From NCBI RefSeq assembly GCF_009711085.1, contig NZ_WMKA01000005.1, positions 96,601 to 160,600 on the forward strand: a DNA stretch of 64,000 nucleotides. Direction: 5' to 3'. The stretch comes from Cellulosimicrobium composti (GTDB taxonomy: Bacteria > Actinomycetota > Actinomycetes > Actinomycetales > Cellulomonadaceae). This document shows positions 57,601 through 64,000 of the stretch, piece by piece; within the stretch, counting starts at the first letter, position 1, and each line of letters opens with the position of its first letter. The notes beneath the pieces were generated by a model that saw nothing but the letters and a program-made list of their open reading frames with translations, did no database searches and was not told the DNA's origin. The position numbers were made by a program, and so were the translations under genes.

Positions 57601-58793
57601 TGCGCGGACCACGTGACCGTGAACTCGGTGCCGGCCGGGACGGAGGCCGCGCCGGTGCCGTCGACGAGCTTCGCGACGGAGAAGCCGCCCTCGCTGCCCG
57701 CGATGCAGTCGAACGGCCCCGGGCCGATCCACGGGTAGTTGTGCTGCTCGTTGCCGGAGCCGGCCGTCGTCAGGTCGTTGCCGACGTACACGCGGCCGTT
57801 CGTGCTCGACGTGATCGTCGAGCTCGCGGCCGGGGCGAGGATCGACCCGATGAACTGGCCGCTCCCGGTGATGTCGACCTGATCGGCGTCGACGAAGTTC
57901 CACAGGATGCGCGACGCGGCCTCGCCGAGCGCGGCGCTCGAGAGGTCGTCCGCACGCACGCCGTTGTAGTCGACGTAGTTCGCGGACACCGCGACCGGGC
58001 CGCCGACGACGTTGATCACGACGGGCGCGTCGGCCGGGATCCCGGCGAAGAAGAACTCGGACGCGCCGTCGAGGTCCGCGGCGTCGATCGTGAACGCCTG
58101 CAGCGTGACGTTCGACGGGTCGGTGCTCGTGAAGGTCACGCGCCCGCCGTCGCGCGTCGCCGTCCCGGTGGCGGTCGCCGTGCCGAGCGACGCCGACGTC
58201 TCGGTGATGACGTCCTGGAAGTCGGCGAACGGCGACATCGCGGCGGCCTGGCCCATGCCGGTGGTCACGGGCGCGCCCTCGGTCTCGGGCTGGCCCGCGG
58301 GTGCCGTCAGGGCTCCGCCCACCTGCACCGCGCCGCCGGGCGTGAGGCCCGCGCCGACCTGGACGGTGTTCGTCCCGACGATCGTCAGGTCGCCGCCCAC
58401 GGCGAGCATGAGCGCGCCGGGGTCGGGCGTGATCTGCGAGCCGACGCCGACCGTCCCGACGTTGAACAGGCCGTCCGGGTCCTTGTCGAACGTCGCGTCG
58501 CCGCGCACGAGCAGCACGCCCTCGGACTCGGCGGCGCTGCCCGTCGCGAGGTAGTTGCCCCCCGCGTACACGGCCACGTTGTTGTCGGTGAACTTCGGCG
58601 GCAGGTTCCCGATGCCCGGCATCTCGCCGGGGGCGGGGCACTGCCCGGGGACCGCGGACGCGGGCGCGGCGGAGGGGCCGGCGACCACGACGAGCGCACC
58701 GGACAGCGCCAGCGCGGCCGCGGTGGCCGCGGCGAGCAGCCGACGCGGTCCGCGTGGCCTCGCGGAGGTGAAGGGGGACGAACTGCGGGTCAT
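54624..58793 (-). CDS. Choice-of-anchor A adhesin with nine DUF5979-like repeats and an LAxTG anchor
   Basis: A 1389-residue surface protein: signal peptide (about 1-48), a choice-of-anchor A domain (about 55-360, with NNVAVYAGGNYLATGSAAES, RGDATFDKDPDGLFN and ILWNFVDADQVDITGSGQFIGSILAP), then nine repeats of about 107 residues. Each repeat begins GGFSVAK or a variant and contains LPVGTVVTF and VTLTNTA motifs. The C-terminus is a sortase signal: LATTG (1355-1359), a hydrophobic helix and RRRRSA. It is thus a cell-wall-linked stalk with an N-terminal head, probably for adhesion. The start at ATG 58793 has GGAGC. Neighbouring repeats are very alike at DNA level, which implies recent duplication or gene conversion. 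Confidence 0.92.
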   Translation of the reverse strand: MTRSSSPFTSARPRGPRRLLAAATAAALALSGALVVVAGPSAAPASAVPGQCPAPGEMPGIGNLPPKFTDNNVAVYAGGNYLATGSAAESEGVLLVRGDATFDKDPDGLFNVGTVGVGSQITPDPGALMLAVGGDLTIVGTNTVQVGAGLTPGGAVQVGGALTAPAGQPETEGAPVTTGMGQAAAMSPFADFQDVITETSASLGTATATGTATRDGGRVTFTSTDPSNVTLQAFTIDAADLDGASEFFFAGIPADAPVVINVVGGPVAVSANYVDYNGVRADDLSSAALGEAASRILWNFVDADQVDITGSGQFIGSILAPAASSTITSSTNGRVYVGNDLTTAGSGNEQHNYPWIGPGPFDCIAGSEGGFSVAKLVDGTGAASVPAGTEFTVTWSAQIPDGVVYEGETSGTLTLLADGTVVDGPSDLPEGTVVTLAEPTLPELPGIAWGTPAFDPSAEITIGAGSTTAVTLTNTATLAVGGFSLSKAVQGSGAGAVPGDASFTVAWTAQVPDGVVYDGATTGTVTVLADGTVADGPQDLPVGTVVTFEETVFPEVPGISWGTPVLDPSSVTVGDGTNTLVTVTNAAVQQVGGFSVAKSVEGEASGLVPDDAQFTVEYSYELDGTTVTGSLTVLADGTPVDGPQNLPVGTVVTFTEVQLPEVEGVVWGAPSFSPSSVTVGDGENALVTLTNTATDAPAGGFQVSKALEGTGAASVPADTEFTVGYSYELDGTTVTGSLTVLADGTPVDGPQNLPVGTVVTFTEVDLPTLPGVIWGAPQISPESVTVADDVNAEVVVTNTATLQVGGFQAVKVVEGTGAGRVPAGTEFTVEWTAEVPDEIVYGGETSGTFALLTDGTVAVGPLDLPVGTVVTFAEPEIPEFDGVVWGAPAFDPETVTVADGQVVTVTVTNTATELFGTFSVEKQVAGEAAGLVPDGTEFAVTWTAQLPEGTSYEGPTTGEVVVAAGGGAVDAGVSLPLGTVVTFAETTLPDVDGVVWGTPTFEPASITLTSTSETAEVVVTNDATTAPAGGFSVAKALTGEGASLVPADTAFTVEYAYDLDGTPVTGTLTVLVDGTVVDGPQNLPVGTVVTFTETNLPDVPGVVWGAPVFSPESVTVADGENVLVTLTNTAQDGRTGGFSVAKDVVGGAAASVPGDAQFTVEYSYELEGVPTTGTLVVTADGTVVDGPQNLAVGTVVTFAETVRPTVPGVAWGAAEFSPQSVTVGDGENTLVTLTNTADVAAGGFSVHKVVTGEAKGTVPADTTFTVAYEYTVGDQAVTGTLALRADGTVVDGPQGLPHGTVVTLREVDLPAVAGVDWGTPYFTVDGEKVTTVTVVGGGSVGVTLTNTATSAGGGLATTGASTALFAGLGALLVVGGAALLVVTRRRRSA
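56503..56956. repeat. Near-identical 133-bp direct repeats inside the adhesin gene
   Basis: 56503-56635 and 56824-56956 differ at only 4 of 133 positions and are exactly 321 bp (107 codons) apart, so they keep frame. The other repeat units of the gene are clearly more diverged. Confidence 0.85.
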
Positions 58794-58918
58794 GGGTGCT
58801 CCAGGTGGACGTTCGCCGAGGAGGGGGACCCCGGCCTCGCTTCCACCGGTGAGACGTCGATCGCCTCCCGCCATGACCGCGCTTCCGTGTGGCGTGCGTC
58901 ACTCTCTCACCGCATGGG

Positions 58919-58924
58919 TAGGTT
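58919..58924 (+). promoter_or_regulatory. Candidate -10 box of the GH3 gene
   Basis: TAGGTT lies 18 nt before GTG 58943, with GAGGT between as ribosome site. The TCACTCTCTCACC stretch upstream is AT-richer than average. Confidence 0.4.
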
Positions 58925-58942
58925 AGACCGCTGGAGGTATCC

Positions 58943-60157
58943 GTGACCCCTCGTGCACGCACCGTCTGGATCGTCGTCGCCCTCGTCAGCGCGCTCGCCG
59001 CCGTCGCGGCGGTCGCCTGGTATCTCACCCGCCCCGCACCCGCGCCGTCCCCGACCCCGTCCGGCGCGCCGACCGTCGCGCCGGACCCGTCGCCGACGCC
59101 CACGCCGCCGACGCCGTCCACGCCGCCCGAGGACCCGCTCGCGGGGTGGTCGCTCGAGCAGAAGGTCGGCCAGCTCTTCATGGTCGGCGTCGACGTGAGC
59201 GCCCCGCAGCAGACGAGCTACGACGCGGTGTCACGCCTGCACGTCGGCAACGTGTTCCTCGCCGGTCGCTCCCAGGAGGGCACCGGGCCGACGGCGGACC
59301 TCGTCGCGGGCTTCACCGCGCTCGTCTCCCCGGAGACGACGAACGGCACGCCGCTGTTCGTCGCGACCGACCAGGAGGGCGGGTACGTCCAGGTGCTGCG
59401 CGGGCCCGGGTTCTCCCAGATCCCCACGGCCCTCGACCAGACCGGGCTCGCCCCGTCCGCGCTCCAGGCCGACGCGACGACGTGGGGCGCCGAGCTCGCG
59501 GCCGCGGGCGTCAACCTCAACCTCGCGCCCGTGATGGACCTCGTGCCCGAGGCCACGGCCGCGCAGAACCCGCCGATCGGGTACTTCCAGCGCAGCTACG
59601 GGTTCACGCCCGACGCCGTCACGTCGCACGCGAACGCGTTCAGCGCCGGCATGGAGGCCTCGGGCGTGGACGTGACGATCAAGCACTTCCCGGGCCTCGG
59701 GCGCGTCGCCGAGAACACCGACACCGACGCGGGCGTCACGGACGACGTGACCACGCGCGACGACCCGTCCGTGGCGGTCTTCGCCTCGGGGATCGAGGCG
59801 GGCGCCGCGTTCGTCATGACGTCGACCGCGGTCTACACGCAGATCGACCCGTCGCTCCCGGCGGCCTTCTCGCCCGTCGTCGTCGACGGGATGCTCCGCG
59901 AGGACCTCGGGTTCGACGGCGTCGTCATCACCGACGACGTGTCCGCGGCGCAGCAGGTGCAGGCCTGGTCGCCCGCCGAGCGTGCCGTCCTCACGATCGA
60001 GGCGGGCGGCGACATGGTCCTCGCCTCCGCGGACCCGGGAGTCGTCGAGCCGATGGTGGCGGCCGTCGTCGAGCGCGCGAGCACGGACCCGGCGTTCGCC
60101 GCGAAGGTCGACGCGGCGGTGCAGCGCGTGCTCGCCGCGAAGGAGCGGCTGCGCTGA
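58943..60157 (+). CDS. Membrane-anchored GH3 N-terminal-domain protein (NagZ-like)
   Basis: A 404-residue protein: an N-terminal hydrophobic anchor (about 8-27), a Pro/Thr/Ser linker (30-65) and a single GH3 barrel (about 70-400). Barrel motifs are KVGQLFMVGVD, ATDQEGGYVQVLRG, NLNLAPVMDL, IKHFPGLGRV and the nucleophile Asp in GVVITDDVSAA. In NagZ the loop after KHFPG carries an Asp-Ser-His whose His is the acid/base; here it reads ENTDTDAG with no His. The enzyme may use another residue or another mechanism, as may related actinobacterial GH3 proteins. It probably cuts beta-N-acetylhexosaminides or beta-glucosides outside the membrane. The start is GTG 58943 with GAGGT. Confidence 0.87.
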   Translation: MTPRARTVWIVVALVSALAAVAAVAWYLTRPAPAPSPTPSGAPTVAPDPSPTPTPPTPSTPPEDPLAGWSLEQKVGQLFMVGVDVSAPQQTSYDAVSRLHVGNVFLAGRSQEGTGPTADLVAGFTALVSPETTNGTPLFVATDQEGGYVQVLRGPGFSQIPTALDQTGLAPSALQADATTWGAELAAAGVNLNLAPVMDLVPEATAAQNPPIGYFQRSYGFTPDAVTSHANAFSAGMEASGVDVTIKHFPGLGRVAENTDTDAGVTDDVTTRDDPSVAVFASGIEAGAAFVMTSTAVYTQIDPSLPAAFSPVVVDGMLREDLGFDGVVITDDVSAAQQVQAWSPAERAVLTIEAGGDMVLASADPGVVEPMVAAVVERASTDPAFAAKVDAAVQRVLAAKERLR

Positions 60158-60211
60158 GACGCGCCCCGCGGGGGTGTCCGCTGGTCCCGCACCGGCCGGG
60201 GGCCCGGGCGG

Positions 60212-60217
60212 TATAAC
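60212..60217 (+). promoter_or_regulatory. -10 box of the leaderless LacI gene
   Basis: TATAAC ends 7 nt before ATG 60225, close to the TATAAT consensus, and no ribosome site lies between. Confidence 0.6.
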
Positions 60218-60224
60218 TGACGCC

Positions 60225-61277
60225 ATGACAGCCCGTCAGCCCGCACCCCGCCCGACGCTCGAGGCCGTCGCGGCCGTCGCGGGCGTGTCCCGAGCCACCG
60301 TCTCACGCGTGATCAACGGCGTGCCGACCGTGGACCCGGCGATCGTCGAGGTCGTCGAGAAGGCGATCGACGAGACGGGCTACGTCCCCAACCTCGCCGC
60401 GCGCACGCTCGTCACGCGCCGCACGGGGTCGGTCGCGCTCGTCGTCTCGGAGCCCACCGAGCACGGCTCGTCGAGCCCGTTCCTCGAGCGGCTGTTCACC
60501 GACCCGTACATCGGCCGCGTGACCGCCGGGGCCCAGCAGGTGCTGCGCCCGCGCGACATCCACCTCGCGATCCTGCCCGCCGACCCGCCCGCGCACGACC
60601 AGGTGGTGCGCTACGTGCGCCAGGGGCACGTCGACGGGGTCCTGCTCGTCACGTCGAGCGCGGGTGACCCCCTGCCCGCACGGTTCGCCGCGCTCGCGAC
60701 CCCGGTCGTGCTCTCGACGCACATCGACGGCGCGGACGAGGCGGCGGGCGTGAGCTGGGTCGACCTCGACCAGGCCGCGGGCGGCCGGCTCGCCGCCGAG
60801 CGCCTCGTGAGCACCGGGCGCACGCGCCTCGCGACCGTCGCCGGGCCCACGGACGTCCCGTTCGCGCGGGCCCGGCTCGACGGGTTCCTCGCGGCCGTGC
60901 GCGAGGCGGGGCTCGCGGAGCCCCTCGTCGTCGAGGGCGACTTCACGCGCGCGAGCGGCGAGACGGCGGCGAGCGAGCTGCTCGCGGCCCGGCCCGACGT
61001 GGACGGCGTCTTCGCGGCGAGCGACCTCATGGCCGACGGCGCGTCCACGGCGCTGCAGGCCGCGGGCCGCCGCGTGCCCGAGGACGTCGCGCTCGTGGGC
61101 TTCGACGACTCGACGGTCGCGCCGCAGTCGCACCCGCCGCTCACGACGGTGCGTCAGCCGGTCGAGGAGATGGCGGCCGAGATGGCCCGGCTCCTGCTCG
61201 CCGTGATCGACGACCCGGCGACGGAGCCGCGCTCGGTCGTCTTCGACCCGAGCCTCGTGGTGCGCCGCTCGGCCTGA
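60225..61277 (+). CDS. LacI-family transcriptional regulator
   Basis: A 350-residue repressor. Residues 10-60 are the helix-turn-helix and hinge (TLEAVAAVAGVSRATVSRVIN, trimmed here, then GYVPNLAARTL). The body is a periplasmic-binding-protein fold (VALVVSEPTEHGSSSPFLERLF, GVFAASDLMADGA, ALVGFDDSTVAPQSHPPLTTV). The start is leaderless behind TATAAC. No palindromic operator was seen beside it. It follows the GH3 gene, which it may regulate, but the target and inducer cannot be read from the sequence. Confidence 0.93.
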   Translation: MTARQPAPRPTLEAVAAVAGVSRATVSRVINGVPTVDPAIVEVVEKAIDETGYVPNLAARTLVTRRTGSVALVVSEPTEHGSSSPFLERLFTDPYIGRVTAGAQQVLRPRDIHLAILPADPPAHDQVVRYVRQGHVDGVLLVTSSAGDPLPARFAALATPVVLSTHIDGADEAAGVSWVDLDQAAGGRLAAERLVSTGRTRLATVAGPTDVPFARARLDGFLAAVREAGLAEPLVVEGDFTRASGETAASELLAARPDVDGVFAASDLMADGASTALQAAGRRVPEDVALVGFDDSTVAPQSHPPLTTVRQPVEEMAAEMARLLLAVIDDPATEPRSVVFDPSLVVRRSA

Positions 61278-61287
61278 GCGGGCCGGG

Positions 61288-61566
61288 TCAGTGGCCCCCG
61301 CCCGCGACGAAGGCGATGCCCCCGGCGATGGCGAGGACGACGACGGCGAAGCACACCGCAGCGCCGACCTGACGGGGCCGGGTCGCGCGCTCGACGCGCA
61401 CGGTCCGGCCGTCGGACGTGAAGCGGCCGTCCGGGGTGCCGACCTCGACGGGGACGGCACGTCCCGCGGCGAGCCGGACCCCGAGCGCGAACAGCGCGGG
61501 CAGGCCCGCGCCGACGACGAGGCCGGCGACGACGACCTTGAGCAGCGAGTCGATCTCGACGAACAC
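61288..61566 (-). CDS. Small two-TM membrane protein downstream of the phosphate transporter
   Basis: A 92-residue protein starting at GTG 61566 (AGGAGAG upstream). It has one helix at about 8-33 (LLKVVVAGLVVGAGLPALFALG) and another at about 66-88 (VGAAVCFAVVVLAIAGGIAFV), joined by a basic/acidic loop. It lies 23 nt after the PiT gene and is very likely co-transcribed with it. I know the pairing from other actinobacteria, but no function is established. It may be an accessory subunit. Confidence 0.75.
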   Translation of the reverse strand: MFVEIDSLLKVVVAGLVVGAGLPALFALGVRLAAGRAVPVEVGTPDGRFTSDGRTVRVERATRPRQVGAAVCFAVVVLAIAGGIAFVAGGGH

Positions 61567-61589
61567 GGTTCTCTCCTGTCGCGGTCGGG

Positions 61590-62906
61590 TCAGACGCCCG
61601 CGCGCTGGCGCGAGGCGGGGGTGGACGGTGCGGGCGTCGCCGGCGGGGCGGCGGTCGCGGGGATCTCGGGGGCGGCGGTCGCGGGGGTCTCGGGGGCGGC
61701 GAACGGGTCGGCGACGTCGAGGCGGCGCCCGAGCGCGGCCTCGCGCGCCTCGACGACCTCGGTCTCCAGCCCGGCGTCGACCGCGCCCTCCTCCCAGGCG
61801 TCGTTGACGTTGGTGTGGTCCACGGGCTTGCGGCGCGACGCGACCCAGATGGCGACGGACGTCGCGACGAGGACCGCGAAGACCACGACGGTCCCGGCGA
61901 CGCCCCCGATCCCGTGCTGGATGCCGTAGCACGCGGCCCCGACGAGGCCGGCCGCCGGGAGCGTGAGGCCCCACGCGGCGAGCATGCGGCCCGCGACGCC
62001 CCAGCGGACCTTGGCGCCGGGCATGCCGACGCCCGAGCCGAGGATCGAGCCGGTGGCGACGTGCGTCGTCGACAGCGAGTAGCCGAAGAAGCCGGACATG
62101 AGGATGACGGCCGCGGACGACGTCTCGGCGGCCATGCCCTGGCGCGTGTCGATCTCGACGAGGCCCTTGCCGAGGGTGCGGATGATGCGCCAGCCGCCGA
62201 GGTACGTGCCGAGGGCCATGAAGAACGCGCACGACAGGATGACCCAGAACGGCACGCCCGAGTCGGCGGGCACCGCGCCCGCCGCGATGAGCGCGAGCAG
62301 GATGATGCCCATCGACTTCTGCGCGTCGTTCGTGCCGTGGGCGAGCGAGACGAGCGACGCGGAGCCGACCTGGCCCCAGCGGAACGCGCGCGTCGACACG
62401 TCCTCGGGGACGTCGCGCGTGAGGCGCGCGACGGCCCACGTGCCCGCGCTCGCGACGCCGACCGCGATGAGCGGGGCGAGCAGGGCGGGGATGAGCACCT
62501 TGGCCGCGACGCCGCTCCAGATGACGCCCTGCGAGCCGACGGCCGCGAGCACCGAGCCCACGACGCCGCCGACGAGCGCGTGCGACGAGCTCGACGGGAT
62601 GCCGAGCAGCCACGTCAGCAGGTTCCAGGTGATGCCACCCACGAGGCCCGCGAGGACGACCTCGAGGGTGATGACGTTCGCGTCGACCAGTCCCTTCGCG
62701 ATGGTCGCCGCGACGGCCAGGGAGAGGAACGCCCCGACCATGTTGAGGACCGCGGAGAGGGCGACGGCGGTCTTGGGCTTGAGGGCCTTGGTGGCGATGG
62801 ACGTGGCCATCGCGTTGCCCGTGTCGTGGAAGCCGTTGGTGAAGTCGAAGGCCAGTGCGGTCACGACGACGAGCACCAGCAGGAGCGTCTCGGTCACGTC
62901 CTCCAT
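61590..62906 (-). CDS. PiT-family inorganic phosphate transporter
   Basis: A 438-residue membrane protein with about ten helices and the two inverted family signatures: FDFTNGFHDTGNAMATSIA near the N-terminus and VSLAHGTNDAQKSMGIILL in the middle (about 190-208). These form the phosphate/cation site of PiT carriers, which take up metal-phosphate with protons or Na. The C-terminal 65 residues are an Ala/Pro/Thr-rich cytoplasmic tail. The start is ATG 62906. A PHO-box-like repeat lies 54-82 bp upstream, suggesting PhoP control, though PiT is usually the low-affinity system. Confidence 0.95.
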   Translation of the reverse strand: MEDVTETLLLVLVVVTALAFDFTNGFHDTGNAMATSIATKALKPKTAVALSAVLNMVGAFLSLAVAATIAKGLVDANVITLEVVLAGLVGGITWNLLTWLLGIPSSSSHALVGGVVGSVLAAVGSQGVIWSGVAAKVLIPALLAPLIAVGVASAGTWAVARLTRDVPEDVSTRAFRWGQVGSASLVSLAHGTNDAQKSMGIILLALIAAGAVPADSGVPFWVILSCAFFMALGTYLGGWRIIRTLGKGLVEIDTRQGMAAETSSAAVILMSGFFGYSLSTTHVATGSILGSGVGMPGAKVRWGVAGRMLAAWGLTLPAAGLVGAACYGIQHGIGGVAGTVVVFAVLVATSVAIWVASRRKPVDHTNVNDAWEEGAVDAGLETEVVEAREAALGRRLDVADPFAAPETPATAAPEIPATAAPPATPAPSTPASRQRAGV

Positions 62907-62959
62907 GGTGGGGTCAGGGCCGGGCCCGGCTCGACCATCCTGTGGATTCTTCCGCCACT

Positions 62960-62988
62960 GTTCACCGACAGTTCATCCGGCGTTCGAA
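62960..62988 (+). promoter_or_regulatory. PHO-box-like direct repeats
   Basis: GTTCACC (62960-62966), GTTCATC (62971-62977) and GTTCGAA (62982-62988) lie exactly 11 bp apart, matching the actinobacterial PhoP box (GTTCAYC units). The box is on the strand opposite the PiT gene, 54 bp beyond its start. Confidence 0.65.
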
Positions 62989-63006
62989 GCCCTGTTCGAA
63001 CGCCGG
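62977..63006. terminator. 12-bp inverted repeat with TTCGAA arms
   Basis: CCGGCGTTCGAA (62977-62988) pairs perfectly with TTCGAACGCCGG (62995-63006) around GCCCTG. It lies 8 nt after the stop of the minus-strand membrane-protein gene at 63014. It could end that transcript, but it overlaps the PHO-box region and resembles an SOS box, so its role is uncertain. Confidence 0.5.
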
Positions 63007-63013
63007 ACGAGGG

Positions 63014-64000
63014 TCAGGCGGGCGTCCGCGCGCCGACGTCGGCGAGCGCCTCGTCGAGGTCGGAGACCACGGTCGCGACGGCCTCGCGCTGGGTCCGCGC
63101 GCGGTCCGCCTCGGCCGCGACGTCGCGGCGCGCCGCGGCGAGGTCGGCGTCGAACTGCTCGGCGCGCTGCTGCGCCTGCATGCGCTGGTCGCGGCCCCGC
63201 TGCTCGCCCGCGAACCACTGCCACGCGGCGACGACGCCCGCGACGACGGTCACGACGAACCACGCCGGACCGGCCACGATCCCGAGCACGAGCGCGACGA
63301 CGGCGGCGGCCCCCGCCGCGCCGACGACGCCCCACGACGGCCCCTCCACGGGCCGCGCGAGGAGCTCGGCACGCGCGGTCGCGGCGGGCGCGGTGGCGTC
63401 GTCCGTCGGCGTGACCGTCACGGTGCGCCCCCCGAGGCGCAGCGCGCGGGACGGCGCCGGGGCCGCCGCGAGCTGCGCGGCGCGCGCGTGGCTCGCGTCG
63501 CGCAGGTCGTCGGCGACCAGCGGGGCGACGAACGCGGCGCGGCCCGGGTCGGTGCCCCGCGCGTCGGCCACGAGGAGGTCGACGAGCGTCCCCGCGGACG
63601 CGTCCCAGGCCGGGCCGTCGTCCTCCGGCGCGCGCCCGACGCGCTCGCCGAGCACCTCGGCCCGCTGGAGGAGGTCACGCTCGACGGGCGCCCCCTCGTC
63701 CACGAGCGACCCGACGACGCGCAGCAGCGCCTCGCCGGGCGCCTCGGCGTCCTCGTCGCCCCCGGGGGCGGCGGTCGCGCCGGACGCGGGCCCCGCCGCG
63801 CCGAGCAGGAGCGGCCGGGGCTCGGCGGCCGGCGCGACGATCTCACCGTCCGCGACGGCACGCGACCACGCCGCCCAGGACCGCAGGAGTGGCAGGGCGT
63901 CCGGCGCGGCGGCCCGACGGCGGCCGCGTGCGTCGTCCGCGGGCGTGCCCCAGTCCGCGCCGCCGCCGGGCAGCGCGGGCGCGGCCTCCAGGAGGCGCGT
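63014..64000 (-). CDS. Membrane protein of unknown function, C-terminal part (runs off the right edge)
   Basis: The frame is open from the window edge to the stop at 63014 (328 residues visible). The visible N-terminal 210 residues are soluble, Ala/Pro/Asp-rich and carry short helical stretches (LPLLRSWAAWSRAVADG, SLVDEGAPVERDLLQRAE). Two hydrophobic helices follow (about 230-262: WGVVGAAGAAAVVALVLGIV and AWFVVTVVAGVVAAWQWF), and then a helical, probably coiled-coil tail rich in Arg, Glu, Gln and Ala. No enzyme motif was found. The true start lies outside the window. It is upstream of the PiT gene on the same strand. Confidence 0.65.
   Translation of the reverse strand, partial: TRLLEAAPALPGGGADWGTPADDARGRRRAAAPDALPLLRSWAAWSRAVADGEIVAPAAEPRPLLLGAAGPASGATAAPGGDEDAEAPGEALLRVVGSLVDEGAPVERDLLQRAEVLGERVGRAPEDDGPAWDASAGTLVDLLVADARGTDPGRAAFVAPLVADDLRDASHARAAQLAAAPAPSRALRLGGRTVTVTPTDDATAPAATARAELLARPVEGPSWGVVGAAGAAAVVALVLGIVAGPAWFVVTVVAGVVAAWQWFAGEQRGRDQRMQAQQRAEQFDADLAAARRDVAAEADRARTQREAVATVVSDLDEALADVGARTPA

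Noticed and set aside
54624..58793. Regularly spaced repeats that might suggest a CRISPR-like array
   Set aside because: The units are about 320 bp, in frame, and encode protein repeats; there are no short direct repeats with unique spacers.
54900..58946. Long plus-strand open frame opposite the adhesin gene
   Set aside because: Same reasons: biased composition, no domain, and it mirrors the repeats of the real gene.
62984..62999. SOS (LexA) box upstream of the phosphate transporter
   Set aside because: One conserved base is wrong and the arms are better explained by an inverted repeat or PHO-box units; no DNA-repair gene follows.

Overview
The window is very GC-rich, with long genes on both strands, GTG starts, twin-arginine and lipoprotein signals, an LAxTG sortase anchor, several leaderless starts and LacI-type sugar control. 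This points to an actinobacterium, most likely a saprophytic member of the Micrococcales close to Cellulosimicrobium, Cellulomonas or Isoptericola. The placement is inferred from gene content and codon use; no rRNA or marker gene is present. No tRNA, rRNA, CRISPR array, prophage or transposase gene was seen.

Positions 1-4.4 kb hold a partial NERD protein, a cysteine-rich protein, a small membrane protein, the first of two copies of an 81-bp palindromic element, and the tail of a secreted redox cluster. That cluster (1974-9853, minus strand) encodes a two-domain multicopper oxidase, a giant ThuA/sugar-dehydrogenase/DUF1080 protein and a cupredoxin with six Ig-like repeats. The last two share an unrecognised C-terminal module. 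Next come a GH65 glycoside phosphorylase gene broken by one frameshift (10432-12778), an alpha/beta hydrolase, an ECF sigma factor coupled to a membrane anti-sigma candidate (13802-15507), and housekeeping genes including an unusual regulator with two MerR domains. Positions 20.5-29.7 kb are rich in secreted proteins: a His/Gly-rich nuclease-fold protein, a ScyD/ScyE-like propeller, an anchored asparaginase and an esterase-propeller fusion.

The most interesting region is a roughly 12-kb minus-strand operon (42000 down to 29779). It starts with a LacI repressor sitting behind two near-identical operators and ends at a 12-bp hairpin. It encodes two sugar ABC permeases, a lipoprotein binding protein, two ADP-ribosylglycohydrolase-fold (DraG) enzymes, a ribokinase, a TIM-barrel/SUMF1 fusion, a CaiB-type CoA transferase and a CitE-type CoA lyase. 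Five of the junctions overlap by 4 nt. The gene order suggests uptake of a ribosylated or glycosylated organic acid, cleavage by the DraG enzymes, phosphorylation of the pentose and CoA-dependent cleavage of the aglycone. This pathway is inference; I know of no described example.

The right part carries a chitin-related pair (GH19 chitinase, and an LVIVD-repeat protein with chitin-binding modules) flanking a DUF305 lipoprotein. It also has a divergent FMN reductase/MarR pair with three operator boxes, an LLM oxidoreductase coupled to a GH13 enzyme, amino-acid and nucleoside enzymes, a 1389-residue cell-wall adhesin with nine DUF5979-like repeats, a GH3 enzyme, a second LacI regulator and a PiT phosphate transporter with a PHO-box-like repeat. 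A membrane protein is cut by the right edge.
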